Shown one piece after another: positions 34,247 through 43,430 of a stretch of DNA of 64,000 bases (the stretch's first letter is position 1; each line of letters starts with the position of its first letter). Source of the DNA: Actinobacillus genomosp. 1 (GTDB lineage: Bacteria; Pseudomonadota; Gammaproteobacteria; Enterobacterales; Pasteurellaceae); the NCBI RefSeq assembly GCF_029774175.1, contig NZ_CP103834.1, positions 2,163,001 through 2,227,000 of the forward strand, read 5' to 3'. Below the pieces are notes generated by a model. It had not been told where the DNA came from. It made no database searches and saw only the letters and a list, made by a program, of their open reading frames with translations. The position numbers and the translations under genes are program-made.

Positions 34247-35092
34247 TTATTCACATTCCGTTACCGCTTGCCATACTTTCAACATATCCGCAGTTTCCGC
34301 CACATCATGCACTCGAATAATATTAGCACCGTTTTGCACGGCAATTAATGCACCGACAACCGAAGCGGTTACACGTTGCTCAACCGGTTTACCGGTTACC
34401 GCACCCAGCATCGATTTACGAGATAAACCGGCAAGCACCGGAAAACCGGCATCCGAAAAAGCGTTTAAATGCTTAAGTAGCGTAAAGTTATGCTGTACAC
34501 TTTTACCAAAACCAAAGCCGGGATCGAGGATAATATGTTCTTTAGGAATCCCTGCGGTGATACATTCAAAAATGCGTTGATTGAGAAAATCCGCGACTTC
34601 TTCCAATACATCATCATACTCAGGTTTTTGCTGCATATTCTGCGGATTACCTTGCATATGCATTAAACAAACCGGCAAACCTAATTCAACAGCAGTGTCT
34701 AGCGCATTCGGCTCGGTTAAGGCTCGAATATCATTCAGAATATCCGCTCCTGCAATAGCGGATTGTTTAAATACTTCCGCTTTTGAACTGTCGATTGAAA
34801 TCAAACAATCAAAGCGTTTACGTACTGCTTCGACTAATGGTACGACACGTTCCAACTCTTGTTCCAGTGTCACCAGTTCCGCATTAGGACGGGTCGATTC
34901 ACCGCCGATATCAATAATATCCGCTCTCTCATTTAACATTTTTTCCACTTGGAATAACGCTTTATCCAAGCTAAAAAACTTACCGGAATCGGAAAAAGAA
35001 TCGGGGGTGAAGTTTAAAATCCCCATAATTTTCGGCTGAGTTAAATCTAACAAGCGGTCTTTTTTTTGATAATTTTTGAAATGAATTTGCAT
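34247..35092 (-). CDS. folP: Dihydropteroate synthase
   Basis: Joins p-aminobenzoate to pterin diphosphate in folate synthesis, and is the target of sulfonamides. It is 281 residues from ATG 35092, which has AGGA 8 bases upstream; a GTG at 35116 is a weaker alternative. Motifs are MGILNFTPDSFSDSGKF, IDIGGESTRPNAE, SIDSSKAEV, LDPGFGFGKS and GLSRKSMLG. In E. coli folP lies next to glmM; here it follows rluC, about 57 bases away. Confidence 0.95.
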   Translation of the reverse strand: MQIHFKNYQKKDRLLDLTQPKIMGILNFTPDSFSDSGKFFSLDKALFQVEKMLNERADIIDIGGESTRPNAELVTLEQELERVVPLVEAVRKRFDCLISIDSSKAEVFKQSAIAGADILNDIRALTEPNALDTAVELGLPVCLMHMQGNPQNMQQKPEYDDVLEEVADFLNQRIFECITAGIPKEHIILDPGFGFGKSVQHNFTLLKHLNAFSDAGFPVLAGLSRKSMLGAVTGKPVEQRVTASVVGALIAVQNGANIIRVHDVAETADMLKVWQAVTECE

Positions 35093-35149
35093 AACCGTAT
35101 TCCTTTCGCCTAGCACGGTAGCCCGTATTAGGTTCTGTATAAATAATCT

Positions 35150-36115
35150 CTAGGCTTGAGAGGTTCTCAACTTCGCCAATACACCTTTTAGGGTTTTATC
35201 CAATGGGGCGGTAATCAGCATTTCTTCGCCGGTTTTCGGGTGTTCGAAACGGATTGAATAGGCGTGTAAAAATAAACGGTGTAAACCGACCGCTTTCATT
35301 TTACTGTCGAATTCCGCTTCGCCGTATTTATCGTCTAAAGCAATCGGATGTCCGGCATATTGAGTATGTACACGAATTTGGTGAGTACGACCGGTTACCG
35401 GTGAGGCCTTAACTAAAGTTGCATTGGCATAGCGTTCTTCAATCGCAAAGCGGGTTTCGGACGGTTTGCCTTCTTCGCTTACTTTAACAATACGCTCACC
35501 GCTTGCTAATTCATTTTTCAACAATGGCGCTCTAATCACTTTAACGTGCGATTGCCATTGTCCACGCACTAAAGCGAGATAATCCTTTTGTACCACTTTT
35601 TCACGCAGTTGCTCATGTAAATTACGTAATGCGGAACGCTTTTTCGCCACGAGCAGAATGCCGGACGTATCACGGTCGATACGATGAACCAGTTCTAAAA
35701 ATCTTGCTTGTGGGCGTAATGCACGTAATGCTTCAATCACGCCGAAACTCAATCCGCTCCCACCGTGAACCGCAATTCCGGACGGCTTGTTAATCACTAA
35801 CATCACCTCGTCTTCATACAAAATTTGCTGTTCTAACTCGGCAACTTTATTTAATTTAGTCGAAATCGGTGCCTCGTTCTTCTCGGCAACACGTACCGGC
35901 GGCACACGCACGATATCGTTTTCTTGTAGTTTGTATTCCGGTTTGATTCTGCCTTTATTTACCCGCACTTCGCCTTTACGCACAATACGATAAATTAAAC
36001 TTTTCGGTACGCCTTTCAATTTGGCGAGTAGGAAATTATCTAAACGTTGTCCGGCTTCATCGTCACTGATCGTGAAAAATTGTACGCTGGCACTGATTAC
36101 TTTTTCTGTGGTCAT
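35150..36115 (-). CDS. rluC: 23S rRNA pseudouridine synthase RluC
   Basis: Makes pseudouridine at positions 955, 2504 and 2580 of 23S rRNA. It is 321 residues. The N-terminal S4 domain (RLDNFLLAKLKGVPKSLIYRIV) is followed by the catalytic RluA-type domain with LELVHRIDRDTSGILLVAKK (catalytic Asp near residue 145) and VTGRTHQIRVH. Length and the PKSLIYRIVRKGEVRVNKGR head favour RluC over RluA or RluD. Start ATG follows AGAAG. Confidence 0.92.
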   Translation of the reverse strand: MTTEKVISASVQFFTISDDEAGQRLDNFLLAKLKGVPKSLIYRIVRKGEVRVNKGRIKPEYKLQENDIVRVPPVRVAEKNEAPISTKLNKVAELEQQILYEDEVMLVINKPSGIAVHGGSGLSFGVIEALRALRPQARFLELVHRIDRDTSGILLVAKKRSALRNLHEQLREKVVQKDYLALVRGQWQSHVKVIRAPLLKNELASGERIVKVSEEGKPSETRFAIEERYANATLVKASPVTGRTHQIRVHTQYAGHPIALDDKYGEAEFDSKMKAVGLHRLFLHAYSIRFEHPKTGEEMLITAPLDKTLKGVLAKLRTSQA

Positions 36116-36339
36116 TGTTCTACTTCTTCATAAAAAATTGGTGCTAATTTTAGCATAATCGCTCGAAGCAAAGCAGATAAGCGGTCGGATTTATCGAAAA
36201 TTTTACAAATAGCCCGCACTAATCATAATTTCTATTGTCATTAGTACGCATTTTGTGCAAAATGCGCACCTCAAATTTTTTGATTCCTTAGTATTTAGCT
36301 AAGGAATTTCTCTCTCTTACGAAATAAAGGAAAAGTAAA

Positions 36340-37251
36340 ATGTCAGCAGAAAAAACCGCTGAAGCAGCTCCACCAGTTGATGTGGTGGCGGAAACTACCA
36401 AAGTGATTGATAAAGTCAGCACGATGGATATGCAAACCTTATTAAACGATTGGGTTATTCCATACGGTACTAAAGTATTATTGGCGATTGTTATTTTTGT
36501 CGTCGGTAAATTTTTCGCTCGCTTAATCAGTAAATTATTAGGCAAAGCGGCTTTAGCTTCAACCAAAGACGAAATGTTGCAAAGTTTCGTTAGTTCGATC
36601 AGCTATTTCTTATTGTTATTGATTGTGGTGATCGCCTCACTTTCACAATTAGGCATTAACACCAGTTCATTAGTAGCGTTAATCGGTGCGGCAGGTCTAG
36701 CCATTGGTCTATCGTTACAAAATTCATTACAAAATTTTGCGGCGGGCGTGATGTTATTAATCTTCAAACCGTTCCGCAAAGGCGATTTAATTGAAACCAG
36801 CGGTATGACCGGTACGGTTGAGCAAATGGGTTTATTAGTGTTGGAACTTCGTTCCGGCGATAACAAAACCGTACTCATTCCAAACGGTAAAGTGTTCTCG
36901 GACAGCATCGTAAACTATTCGGCAAATGATGTGCGTCGTATTGATTTTACTTTTGATATTTCATACGAATCCAGCCTAAAAGAGGCGAAAGATATCGTTT
37001 CTCGTATTTTAGAAAACGATACTTTGGTCTTAAAAGATCCGGCATTCGTGGTTGCGGTTGGTGCATTATCTGCACATAGCGTACAACTTGTAGTACGTCC
37101 TTGGGTTAAAACCAGTGATTACTGGACGGCTTACTGGGGTATTACCGAAGCGGTGAAATTAGAATTTGATAAAGCGGGAATTGAGATTCCGTACAATCAA
37201 ATGCATCTGCATATTGCGGACAATAAAAGTATTGCGATTGAAAATAAATAA
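36340..37251 (+). CDS. mscS: Small-conductance mechanosensitive channel MscS
   Basis: Osmotic safety valve of the inner membrane, 303 residues against 286 for E. coli MscS. Three hydrophobic helices lie at about residues 45-65, 85-105 and 110-135. The pore helix TM3 has the alternating Gly/Ala pattern LIGAAGLAIGLSLQNSLQNFAAGVMLL, shown here by its GLAIGLSLQNS core. The beta domain (GTVEQMGLLVLELRSGDNKTVLIPNG) follows. The N-terminal Glu/Ala tail is longer than usual. AAAGGAAAA is the ribosome-binding site. Confidence 0.93.
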   Translation: MSAEKTAEAAPPVDVVAETTKVIDKVSTMDMQTLLNDWVIPYGTKVLLAIVIFVVGKFFARLISKLLGKAALASTKDEMLQSFVSSISYFLLLLIVVIASLSQLGINTSSLVALIGAAGLAIGLSLQNSLQNFAAGVMLLIFKPFRKGDLIETSGMTGTVEQMGLLVLELRSGDNKTVLIPNGKVFSDSIVNYSANDVRRIDFTFDISYESSLKEAKDIVSRILENDTLVLKDPAFVVAVGALSAHSVQLVVRPWVKTSDYWTAYWGITEAVKLEFDKAGIEIPYNQMHLHIADNKSIAIENK

Positions 37252-37271
37252 TTATTTGAATAGATAGGCAT

Positions 37272-37322
37272 AAAGCGGTCGGTTTTCTTGCAAATTTTGC
37301 AAAGAATCCGACCGCTTTTTTG
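37272..37322 (+). terminator. Inverted uptake-signal terminator after mscS
   Basis: AAAGCGGTCGG and CCGACCGCTTT arms with an A/T-rich interior, followed by TTTTTT. It is a good Rho-independent terminator made of two uptake-signal cores. Confidence 0.75.
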
Positions 37323-37447
37323 TTACTAGATAAATGAATAAAAGAGTATCAAAAAGCATAAAAGTCGCTTAGAATCTGATCAACTTTATAAAAGTTCCGA
37401 TAATTTTTCTCACTTCTAATAAACTTTCTTATATATGGAATGAATTT

Positions 37448-38626
37448 ATGTCAAAACAACTCAACTTTGTGATGATCTCACCGCACTTTCCGACCAATTT
37501 CGAGACGTTTGCCGTCCGAATGAAGGAAAAGGGCATTAATACGTTAGGGATTGCCGACACGCCTTATGCGCAACTCAGTGATACCTTAAAAGCGAATTTA
37601 ACCGAATATTATCGTGTGGATAATATGGAAGATTACGATCAGGTTTATCGTGCGGTAGCCTATTTCGCTCACAAATACGGACGTATCGACCGTGTTGAAT
37701 CGCATAACGAATACTGGCTTGAACTGGATGCTAAATTGCGTACCGACTTCAACGTGTTCGGTTATAAAAATGAGGATATGCTCACGATTAAAACCAAAGC
37801 GCAAATGAAAGAAGTCTTTCGTAAAGCCGGTTTAAAAGTAGCGAAAGGCCGTGTGTTTAAAGACGAGCAGGACGCACGTCAATTAGCAAAAGAACTGAAA
37901 TTCCCGGTGATCATTAAACCGAATTCAGGGGTTGGTGCTTCAGACACTTATAAAGTGCGTAACGAAGCGCAGTTAAATGAATTCTTCGCCGTTCAAAATC
38001 CGCAGGTTGAATATATTATGGAAGAATTTATTGACGGCGATATCGTGACCTTTGACGGTTTAACCGATCACGAAGGCAATATCGTATTCTACTCCAGCCT
38101 TGAATATTCTGAAGCGGTATTAGACACCGTGGAAAAAGACGGCGATATGTTCTATTACGTGCCACGTGAAATCTCACCGAAATTAGTCGAATTAGGCAAA
38201 ATTTGTGTGGAAGCCTTTAAAGTACGTGAACGTTTCTTCCACTTTGAGTTTTTCCGTGTGAAAAAAACCGGCGAATTATTACCGCTTGAAATCAACTGCC
38301 GTCCGCCGGGCGGTTTAACCATCGATATGTGGAATTATGCGAATGATTTTGATGTGTTCCGTGAATACGCCAATATCGTGACGGAAAACAAATTCTATGC
38401 AGACATTACCCACCCGTGGAATGTCGTATATATCTCACGTAAAGCGAACCAAAATTATACGAATAGTATTGAAGACGTTTGCCATAAATATGCCGACAAT
38501 ATTATCAGCGTACAAACCGTGCCGGGCGTATTTGCCAAAATTATGGGTGAGCACGGAATTTTAGTCCGCACCGAAACCATGGAACAGTTACGTGAAATTG
38601 TCCGTTTTGCACAACAAAAACAGTAA
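37448..38626 (+). CDS. ATP-grasp ligase of unknown substrate
   Basis: A 392-residue ATP-grasp protein. The middle domain has the nucleotide-binding KFPVIIKPNSGVGASDTYKV (near residue 155), and the C-terminal half has the metal-binding ELLPLEINCRPPGG motif (near 280, E-x-N-x-R). Such enzymes join a carboxylate to an amine or thiol through an acyl phosphate. It is followed after 11 bases by an esterase gene, forming a two-gene operon, with a third hydrolase gene convergent beyond. I recognise the fold but not the product; small-peptide or amide synthesis is the best guess. Confidence 0.85.
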   Translation: MSKQLNFVMISPHFPTNFETFAVRMKEKGINTLGIADTPYAQLSDTLKANLTEYYRVDNMEDYDQVYRAVAYFAHKYGRIDRVESHNEYWLELDAKLRTDFNVFGYKNEDMLTIKTKAQMKEVFRKAGLKVAKGRVFKDEQDARQLAKELKFPVIIKPNSGVGASDTYKVRNEAQLNEFFAVQNPQVEYIMEEFIDGDIVTFDGLTDHEGNIVFYSSLEYSEAVLDTVEKDGDMFYYVPREISPKLVELGKICVEAFKVRERFFHFEFFRVKKTGELLPLEINCRPPGGLTIDMWNYANDFDVFREYANIVTENKFYADITHPWNVVYISRKANQNYTNSIEDVCHKYADNIISVQTVPGVFAKIMGEHGILVRTETMEQLREIVRFAQQKQ

Positions 38627-38637
38627 AGGAGCTAACC

Positions 38638-39390
38638 ATGCATTTTGAAAGAAGAAGTCATTGGAGTGGTGAATTAGGTCGTGAAATGCACTTTAATGTG
38701 TATGGTCATGCCGGCAAACCGGTTATCGTGTTTCCTTCCTCGGGAGGTAATCAAAACGAATACGGTAACTTCGGTATGATTGAAGCCTGTCGTGAATTTA
38801 TTGATCGTGGTTTAATCAAGTTCTACACACCGGATTCCTACGATAGCGAATCGTGGTTGGCGTTACATAAATCCGGACACGATATGGCGTTGGCGCATAA
38901 TGCTTACGACCGCTATATCGTCCACGAATTAGTGCCGTTAATCCGTCACGAATCGAACTGGAACGGCACGATGATCGCCACCGGCTGCAGTATGGGGGCA
39001 TTCCATTCGGTCAATTTCGCACTTCGTCACCCTGATTTGTTTGATACTACCATTGCACTGAGCGGCGTTTATGACGCTCGTTTCTTTACCGGTGAATTTT
39101 ACGGCGATCCGACCGTCTATTTTAATTCGTCTATCGATTCGCTTTGGGGGCAAAATGACGATTGGTTCTTAAATCGTTACCGCCAAAATCATTTTATTAT
39201 TGCGGTCGGACAAGGCGCATGGGAAGAGCAACACGTGGAAGACACCCGTCGTTTACAAGAAGCGTTTAATGCGAAAGGGATTCAAGCGTGGTTTGATTAC
39301 TGGGGACATGATGTGGAACACGACTGGCCGTCATGGCGTAAAATGATGCCGTATTTCTTAGCTAAATTGGCGGAGCAAAATATTATCTAA
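38638..39390 (+). CDS. Alpha/beta-hydrolase esterase linked to ATP-grasp gene
   Basis: A 250-residue esterase-like alpha/beta hydrolase. The nucleophile elbow is ATGCSMGAF (Ser near residue 119), and a candidate catalytic His sits in WGHDVEHDWPSW near the C-terminus. No signal peptide, so probably cytoplasmic. It is directly downstream of the ATP-grasp gene with an AAAGGAG ribosome-binding site, so the pair should act in the same pathway, perhaps one to make and one to release a bond. The substrate is unknown. Confidence 0.85.
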   Translation: MHFERRSHWSGELGREMHFNVYGHAGKPVIVFPSSGGNQNEYGNFGMIEACREFIDRGLIKFYTPDSYDSESWLALHKSGHDMALAHNAYDRYIVHELVPLIRHESNWNGTMIATGCSMGAFHSVNFALRHPDLFDTTIALSGVYDARFFTGEFYGDPTVYFNSSIDSLWGQNDDWFLNRYRQNHFIIAVGQGAWEEQHVEDTRRLQEAFNAKGIQAWFDYWGHDVEHDWPSWRKMMPYFLAKLAEQNII

Positions 39391-39409
39391 ACTCTTTTCT
39401 TGCCAAAAT

Positions 39410-39457
39410 ACAAGCGGTTGGAATTTGCAAAAAACTTGCAGAATCCAACCGCTTGTT
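39410..39457. terminator. Inverted uptake-signal hairpin between convergent hydrolase genes
   Basis: ACAAGCGGTTGGA and TCCAACCGCTTGT arms at 39410-39456 enclose an A-rich loop. It lies between the two esterase genes and can act on both strands. Confidence 0.75.
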
Positions 39458-39473
39458 TACTTTTATTTGTCGG

Positions 39474-40313
39474 TTATCTTCCCATTAATGCAAAGCTTAA
39501 GAACTCTACAAAATGGTTCGCCCAATATACTTCATGATGGGTTTCATTCGCCATAATTTTTAGCCGAATGTTATCAATCGGATGATAAGTGCGAAGTAAT
39601 GCTTGATAGTAATAAAGCGAACTATTGATATATGCCTGATTCATATTCGAAATGTATTGCGCATCCATATCATCGCCTTCATTCGTACCTACCTGAATAA
39701 ACACTTTGCTTGCTTTATTGAGCGGATGACGGTGGACAAAATCTAAGAAGGCGGATTCGCTAAACCAAGAGGCGGAAGAAAATACGCCCAAATGCCCGAA
39801 TGTCTCCGGATAAGCCGCCCCCATATAGGCGGTAATAATGCCACCCATCGAGCTGCCGGCTAATAGCGTATGCTCACGTTGCGGTTTGGTTCGGTAATGT
39901 GAATCAATAAACGGCTTTACCGTATTCACTACCCAATGTCCGTATTCCGCTCCCATACCACCGGCATTACGCGCCTCGGGAGTATGTCCGACATCGGTAC
40001 GCCACGGAGCGTATTCGTCCAGACGGTGTACCGTCGCATTATCAATTCCGACAATAATCAGTTTCGGAAATTCCTGGTGACTTTTAATGGTCGGAATAAT
40101 TTTCCATGAATAGCCGGAATAAGATTCTTTGCTATAAAACACATTCTGCCCGTCGTGCATATACAATACCGGATAGGTTTGCCAATTTTCTTTGTGATAA
40201 TCTTTCGGCAACAGCACACGAATACGGCGATGATGATTGTAGTAAGGCACATACAGAAAATGTTCATCCATTTTCAAATAGTATTTATCCAGATTCATTT
40301 TATATTCCATCAT
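39474..40313 (-). CDS. Second alpha/beta-hydrolase (putative esterase, Fes/tributyrin type)
   Basis: A 279-residue putative esterase. The fold is marked by VLYMHDGQNVFY near residue 50, and the nucleophile elbow is LLAGSSMGGIITAYMG (Ser near residue 155). The last conserved His is in ANETHHEVYW. It resembles the esterase D/Fes-like group that cleaves acyl or siderophore esters. It faces the ATP-grasp/esterase operon across a shared terminator. Two start codons, ATG 40313 and ATG 40298, are both possible. There is no signal peptide. The function is unknown. Confidence 0.8.
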   Translation of the reverse strand: MMEYKMNLDKYYLKMDEHFLYVPYYNHHRRIRVLLPKDYHKENWQTYPVLYMHDGQNVFYSKESYSGYSWKIIPTIKSHQEFPKLIIVGIDNATVHRLDEYAPWRTDVGHTPEARNAGGMGAEYGHWVVNTVKPFIDSHYRTKPQREHTLLAGSSMGGIITAYMGAAYPETFGHLGVFSSASWFSESAFLDFVHRHPLNKASKVFIQVGTNEGDDMDAQYISNMNQAYINSSLYYYQALLRTYHPIDNIRLKIMANETHHEVYWANHFVEFLSFALMGR

Positions 40314-40415
40314 TTCACGAGTTTTGAAGATAGATCGTAGCGTTTTTTGTTTATCGAATACAAGTTATTTTATTGAAGAAATAAGGAATTTGCGATGAAG
40401 TCGCCCATAATAAAA

Positions 40416-40461
40416 AAGCGGTCATTTTTTTGCAAAATTTTGCAGAAAAATAACCGCTTGA
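40416..40461 (-). terminator. Inverted uptake-signal hairpin after focA-like gene
   Basis: AAGCGGT at 40416-40422 and ACCGCTT at 40453-40459, with CATTTTTTTGCAAAATTTTGC-type A/T-rich arms between. It directly follows the channel gene stop (minus strand). On that strand the hairpin is followed by TTTTTTATT. Confidence 0.6.
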
Positions 40462-40468
40462 GAAAAGC

Positions 40469-41263
40469 TTAGATGGCGTAATCGTCTTTGAGTAAATGTT
40501 TATAGGCAAACAGATAAGATGCACCGACAAATGCCGCTCCGCCGGTCACATTACCTAAGAATACCGGAATCATATTAAAGAAGAACTGTCCCCAAGTAAC
40601 GTTAGCACCCGCCCAAATACCTGCCGGAATAATAAACATATTCGCCACAAAATGTTGTAAGCCGATTAATACGAAGGTCATTACCGGGAACCACATTGCT
40701 AAAATTCGTCCGGAAGTTTGTTTCGCACCGAAGTAGAACCAAATACCCATACACACCATCCAGTTACAAGCAATTGCCGAGATAAATGCCCGCCCGAAGT
40801 CCATATGTACTTTAGCTTCCGCAATCGCAATAGTTTTTGCCGTCGAAACGCCTTCCGCCAAGCCGACATAATGCCCGAGGAAATATGCCATTGAAACCGC
40901 ACCGACTAAGTTACCTAAGCTGACAATCACCCAGTTTCGGGCTAATTTCGCTAAGCTGACTTTTTTACTGAATTTACCTAATGCCATCAGCATCATATTA
41001 CCGGTCGCCAGTTCACCGCCGCCAATCAAAATACAAATTAAACAAATCGGGAAAACCGCCGCACCTAATAAGTTGGCAAGTCCGCCCCATTCCGGCGGAA
41101 TACCGCTGACCACTTTGAGATAAGCGATATAGCCGAAACTTACATAGCCGCCACCGAGAAAACTGAGAATAGCGAGCATTTTTAAACTGCTTTGCGATTT
41201 AGCAAAACTTTTGTCGATAACATCTTGTAGGATTTCGTGTGGATAAAGATCTCTATTGTGCAT
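40469..41263 (-). CDS. Formate/nitrite transporter (FNT) family channel
   Basis: A 264-residue FNT-family pentameric channel protein with about six hydrophobic helices. The family motifs are GGGELATGNMMLM (near residue 80) and the central-His region LQHFVANMFIIPAGIW (near 210), as in FocA and NirC. Both formate and nitrite use are possible; the flanks contain no pfl or nir genes to decide. It has a potential start ATG at 41263. Confidence 0.88.
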   Translation of the reverse strand: MHNRDLYPHEILQDVIDKSFAKSQSSLKMLAILSFLGGGYVSFGYIAYLKVVSGIPPEWGGLANLLGAAVFPICLICILIGGGELATGNMMLMALGKFSKKVSLAKLARNWVIVSLGNLVGAVSMAYFLGHYVGLAEGVSTAKTIAIAEAKVHMDFGRAFISAIACNWMVCMGIWFYFGAKQTSGRILAMWFPVMTFVLIGLQHFVANMFIIPAGIWAGANVTWGQFFFNMIPVFLGNVTGGAAFVGASYLFAYKHLLKDDYAI

Positions 41264-41479
41264 AATGTAAATTAAATGTTGTTTAAAGGTGCTTGAAATG
41301 TAGCAGAGTGGTAGGATTTAGAGAAAGAATCTGCGGTTATATCTCACGCATTTTGGTTATATGCTGAAAAGTGTGAGCCGTTTCGCAAAATAAGCGGTCA
41401 TTTCGGCTAAACATTTTGCAAATGTAATGGTTAGGTTTATACTCTGAAATAATGACAGCTTTTATAAAAGGAATAGCTT

Positions 41480-41977
41480 ATGCGTATTGATACCTCTGCA
41501 CTTTGTGATATTTATTCCGATCAAGTTGATGTGGTTGAGCCGATTTTTTCAAGCTTTGGCGGTGCGTCTTCTTTTTACGGAAAAATTACCACGGTAAAAT
41601 GCTTTGAAAGTAACGGTTTAATTGCCAGCGTGTTAGAAGAAGAAGGACAAGGAAGAGTATTATTGATTGACGGCGGCGGTGCGGTACGTCGTGCATTGAT
41701 TGATGCGGAGTTGGCTCAACTTGCGCTGGATAACGGCTGGGAAGGTATCATTGTATACGGTGCTGTGCGCCAACTGGATGTATTGGAAACCTTGGATATC
41801 GGTATTCATGCATTGGCACCGATTCCCGTCGGTGCGGACGATACCGAAATCGGTGAGGTTGATACGCCGGTCAATTTCGGCGGGGTAACATTCTTCCCGG
41901 AAGATTATGTTTACGCCGATTTAACCGGTATTATTCTTTCGCCCGAGTTACTGGATTTAGCCGAATTGGAAGAGTAA
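41480..41977 (+). CDS. rraA: Regulator of ribonuclease E activity A
   Basis: Ring-shaped trimer that binds RNase E and inhibits it. It is 165 residues, near the family length. Motifs are the N-terminal DTSALCDIYSDQVDVVEPIF, then GRVLLIDGGGAVRRALIDAELA and GWEGIIVYGAVRQ with the shared demethylmenaquinone-methyltransferase-like fold. AAAAGGAATAG precedes the ATG. It stands alone and ends at a clear terminator. Confidence 0.95.
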   Translation: MRIDTSALCDIYSDQVDVVEPIFSSFGGASSFYGKITTVKCFESNGLIASVLEEEGQGRVLLIDGGGAVRRALIDAELAQLALDNGWEGIIVYGAVRQLDVLETLDIGIHALAPIPVGADDTEIGEVDTPVNFGGVTFFPEDYVYADLTGIILSPELLDLAELEE

Positions 41978-41992
41978 ACAGATTAAAGATGA

Positions 41993-42019
41993 AAACCGAC
42001 CGATGGGTCGGTTTTTTTG
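41993..42019. terminator. Terminator after rraA
   Basis: AAACCGAC (41993-42000) pairs with GTCGGTTT (42007-42014), followed by a run of T. It lies between the convergent rraA and trmN6 genes. Confidence 0.85.
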
Positions 42020-42023
42020 TTGC

Positions 42024-42734
42024 TTACATCTTTAAATAAAACGCGTTAGTGAGTTGCTTAAACGCTTCGGTGTAGTGATTATCCGCATCATAAATGACTA
42101 CTTCTTGTATGGTAAGCGGTCGCTTTTCAGAAGAAAAACTCAAAATCATACGTTTAGCTTGTTGCCCCTGTTTAGTAATAATTTTGCAAATTTTTATGCA
42201 AAACAGACCGCTTGTTTTACTTTGTTCTAACAATTTTTCCGCTACGTCAAAGGGTAAAATAAAAGTTATTTCGCCCTGTTCCGCCAACCATTTTCTCGCT
42301 TGTAATAGCCAATCTAAATGGCTTTGGATCGCCGCTCGGGCTAAATCCCGCTCATGGGAACGAGAAGCTAAACTGTCAGAAAAATAAGGCGGATTTGACA
42401 CAATAAGATCAAACTTTCGGTTAAAGTCATAATCTAATACATCGCCGGGGCAGACCTGTAAGCGGTGTGAAAATGCGGAATTTCGGCAATTTTCGACCGC
42501 TTGCCGATAGGCGTTCGGCTCTAATTCAAGCGCAGTAATTTGTGTATTTTCGTCCGTACGTTGCGCTAACATTATTGCGATTAATCCGGTACCGGTGCCG
42601 AGATCCAGAATTTGACGTTTTTGCCGAATATCGGCGATCGCACCGAGTAAGATACCGTCCGTATTGACTTTCATCGCACATTTATCGTGTGCGATAAAGA
42701 ATTGTTTAAATTGGAAACCGTGAGATTTTGTCAT
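42024..42734 (-). CDS. trmN6: tRNA1(Val) (adenine37-N6)-methyltransferase
   Basis: Methylates A37 of tRNA-Val (also yfiC). It is 236 residues. The SAM motif ILDLGTGTGLIAIMLAQR is near residue 43, and the adenine-N6 catalytic motif NPPYF lies in LIVSNPPYFSDSLASR (near 113). The coding strand contains several internal uptake-signal cores. The start ATG at 42734 is 73 bases from the divergent ppa. Confidence 0.92.
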   Translation of the reverse strand: MTKSHGFQFKQFFIAHDKCAMKVNTDGILLGAIADIRQKRQILDLGTGTGLIAIMLAQRTDENTQITALELEPNAYRQAVENCRNSAFSHRLQVCPGDVLDYDFNRKFDLIVSNPPYFSDSLASRSHERDLARAAIQSHLDWLLQARKWLAEQGEITFILPFDVAEKLLEQSKTSGLFCIKICKIITKQGQQAKRMILSFSSEKRPLTIQEVVIYDADNHYTEAFKQLTNAFYLKM

Positions 42735-42807
42735 AGATGTACAAATTTAAGATGAGATACGCTATAATCGCATTGTTTTTTTACCTCTACAACAGAAGGA
42801 AACTAAA

Positions 42808-43335
42808 ATGGGCTTAGAAAACGTACCAGCTGGTAAAGAGTTACCAGACGATATTTATGTAGTAATCGAAATTCCGGCAAATTCAGATCCGATCAAATAT
42901 GAAGTGGACAAAGAAACCGGCACATTATTCGTAGATCGTTTTATGTCTACCGCAATGTTCTATCCGGCAAACTACGGTTATGTAAATCACACTTTATCAT
43001 CTGACGGTGACCCGGTTGATGTATTGGTACCGACACCATACCCATTACAACCGGGTTCTGTGATCCGTTGTCGTCCGGTCGGCGTATTAAAAATGACTGA
43101 TGAAGCTGGCGGCGATGCGAAAGTTGTTGCGGTTCCGCATACTAAATTAAGCAAAGAATACGATCACATTAAAGATGTAAACGATTTACCTGCATTATTA
43201 AAAGCACAAATCCAACACTTCTTCGAAAGCTACAAAGCATTAGAAGCGGGTAAATGGGTGAAAGTTGAAGGTTGGGGCGATGTGAACGAAGCGCGCCAAG
43301 AAATCTTAGAATCATTCGAACGTGCTAAAAAATAA
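42808..43335 (+). CDS. ppa: Inorganic pyrophosphatase
   Basis: Family I soluble pyrophosphatase that pulls biosynthetic reactions forward. It is 175 residues, the standard length. The signature DGDPVDVLV with the metal-binding Asp residues is in LSSDGDPVDVLVPTPYPL, preceded by YPANYGYVNHTL. AAGGAAACT is the ribosome-binding site, and a strong terminator follows. Confidence 0.96.
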   Translation: MGLENVPAGKELPDDIYVVIEIPANSDPIKYEVDKETGTLFVDRFMSTAMFYPANYGYVNHTLSSDGDPVDVLVPTPYPLQPGSVIRCRPVGVLKMTDEAGGDAKVVAVPHTKLSKEYDHIKDVNDLPALLKAQIQHFFESYKALEAGKWVKVEGWGDVNEARQEILESFERAKK

Positions 43336-43352
43336 TTGCTATTGTTAGAACG

Positions 43353-43388
43353 AAATGCCAAACACTTATCGGGTGCTTGGCATTTTTT
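43353..43388 (+). terminator. Terminator after ppa
   Basis: AAATGCCAAACAC (43353-43365) and GTGCTTGGCATTT (43373-43385) form a stem with one mismatch, followed by TTTTTT. Confidence 0.85.
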
Positions 43389-43430
43389 CTATAGGCAAGA
43401 AATAAGCCATTTATTTTCTAGGGGAATAAA

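Noticed and set aside
40390..40406. A TGCGA...TCGC motif that looks like a CRP-S site
   Set aside because: The spacing between halves is 5 bases instead of 6, and it lies before no plus-strand or minus-strand competence gene start.
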